5,220 nt of DNA from Cuniculiplasma sp. GTDB lineage: Archaea > Thermoplasmatota > Thermoplasmata > Thermoplasmatales > Thermoplasmataceae. Below, in pieces: positions 4,982 through 5,220 of this stretch. Below the pieces are notes generated by a model. That model did no database searches and was not told the DNA's origin. It saw only the letters and a program-made list of their open reading frames with translations. Both the position numbers and the translations under genes were made by a program. The stretch covers positions 1 to 5,220 of the forward strand of contig JAGDXN010000077.1 in the NCBI GenBank assembly GCA_023256455.1, read 5' to 3'. Each line of letters begins with the position of its first letter. Positions within the stretch are counted from its first letter, which is position 1.

Positions 4982-5176
4982 ATGTTACAGGATTATAAAA
5001 ATATAAGTAAGATATATATATCATATGATCTTGTTTCCAATATGCACAGGAGCTTAATGGCAGTGGGAATGGTCTTGATATTTAGTTTGACATTGGTGTC
5101 ACCGGACCATGTGATGATAATTGGGTCTTACCCAAACACCCACTTATTATACCTTATGCACTCCAGGCTGGCATAG
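4982..5176 (+). CDS. Possible small membrane or secreted protein, 64 aa (or 44 aa)
   Basis: Frame of 64 codons from the ATG at 4982 to TAG. Residues 25-39 (LMAVGMVLIFSLTLV) form one hydrophobic segment, followed by a polar/hydrophobic tail ending LLYLMHSRLA. With the 4982 start it has the AGGTGAT ribosome binding site. An internal ATG at 5042 (residue 21) would instead place MHR directly before the hydrophobic stretch, like a signal peptide, and has a TATATATA box 25 bases upstream for leaderless expression. The two starts are mutually competing. GC is higher here than in the preceding 500 bases. No family is recognised; it could also be the decayed start of a longer gene. Confidence 0.3.
   Translation: MLQDYKNISKIYISYDLVSNMHRSLMAVGMVLIFSLTLVSPDHVMIIGSYPNTHLLYLMHSRLA
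5011..5022 (+). promoter_or_regulatory. GATATATATATC palindrome / TATA-like element
   Basis: Perfect 12-bp palindrome whose TATATATA core (5013-5020) is centred about 25 bases before the ATG at 5042. It could be the TATA box of a leaderless transcript encoding the 44-aa version of the small protein. Alternating TA runs are frequent in AT-rich DNA, so this is a weak call. Confidence 0.25.
5121..5135. repeat. Short hairpin TTGGGT-CTT-ACCCAA
   Basis: Six-base perfect inverted repeat with a three-base loop, inside the 64-codon frame. No T-run follows on either strand, so a terminator is not supported. It stands out because it is GC-richer than its surroundings. Confidence 0.25.
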
Positions 5177-5220
5177 TGTAAAAATACCAGATTAAAGTAT
5201 GACAGAGGTATTAAGAAATG

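Noticed and set aside
5111..5170. GTGATGA resembling a C box of an archaeal C/D sRNA
   Set aside because: No D or D' box (CTGA) follows at suitable distance, and no flanking terminal stem is present.
5128..5220. Minus-strand frame open from the right edge to a stop at 5128-5130 (30 codons), possibly the end of a gene outside
   Set aside because: Too short to judge and with no recognisable motif; it overlaps a plus-strand frame with better start signals.

Overview
This 5.2 kb window looks like chromosomal DNA of an archaeon, most likely a Thermoplasmatales-type acidophile (Thermoplasma/Ferroplasma/Picrophilus relatives). The clues are moderately low GC, arginine written mostly as AGA/AGG, TATA-like boxes about 25 bases upstream of start codons with no ribosome binding site (leaderless messages), a TTG start, an archaeal-looking TruD, and the futalosine menaquinone pathway, which this group uses to make its quinones. 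The lineage is an inference; no rRNA or other phylogenetic marker is present.

Layout. The minus strand (positions 2174 down to 1) carries mqnC followed two bases later by truD, whose 3' end runs off the left edge. The plus strand (2568 to 4426) carries mqnE and mqnA, overlapping by four bases. The two units diverge from a 393-bp region (2175-2567) holding candidate promoters for both and a central stretch with two very short reading frames of unknown status. Downstream of mqnA, about 800 bp up to the right edge is AT-rich and mostly without a convincing gene. It holds a 26-codon frame overlapping the mqnA stop, a 12-bp exact direct repeat with a degenerate third copy, a nested hairpin, a 14-bp perfect palindrome, and near the edge a possible 64-aa (or 44-aa) small membrane or secreted protein.

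Function. Three enzymes of the futalosine route are here. MqnA makes 3-enolpyruvylbenzoate from chorismate. MqnE, a radical SAM enzyme, joins it to S-adenosylmethionine to form aminofutalosine. MqnC, a second radical SAM enzyme, cyclises dehypoxanthine futalosine. MqnB and MqnD, the nucleosidase and last naphthoate-forming steps, are not in the window and must be elsewhere or replaced. MqnC and MqnE are visibly paralogous, both 369 residues, and lie head to head. TruD is a tRNA pseudouridine synthase with no evident link to quinone synthesis beyond sharing a transcript with mqnC.

Overall the window is a recognisable metabolic locus. No clearly new biological system is visible. The items most worth checking are the TTGA stop/start overlap, the small frames, and the repeat and palindrome structure in the right-hand noncoding region.
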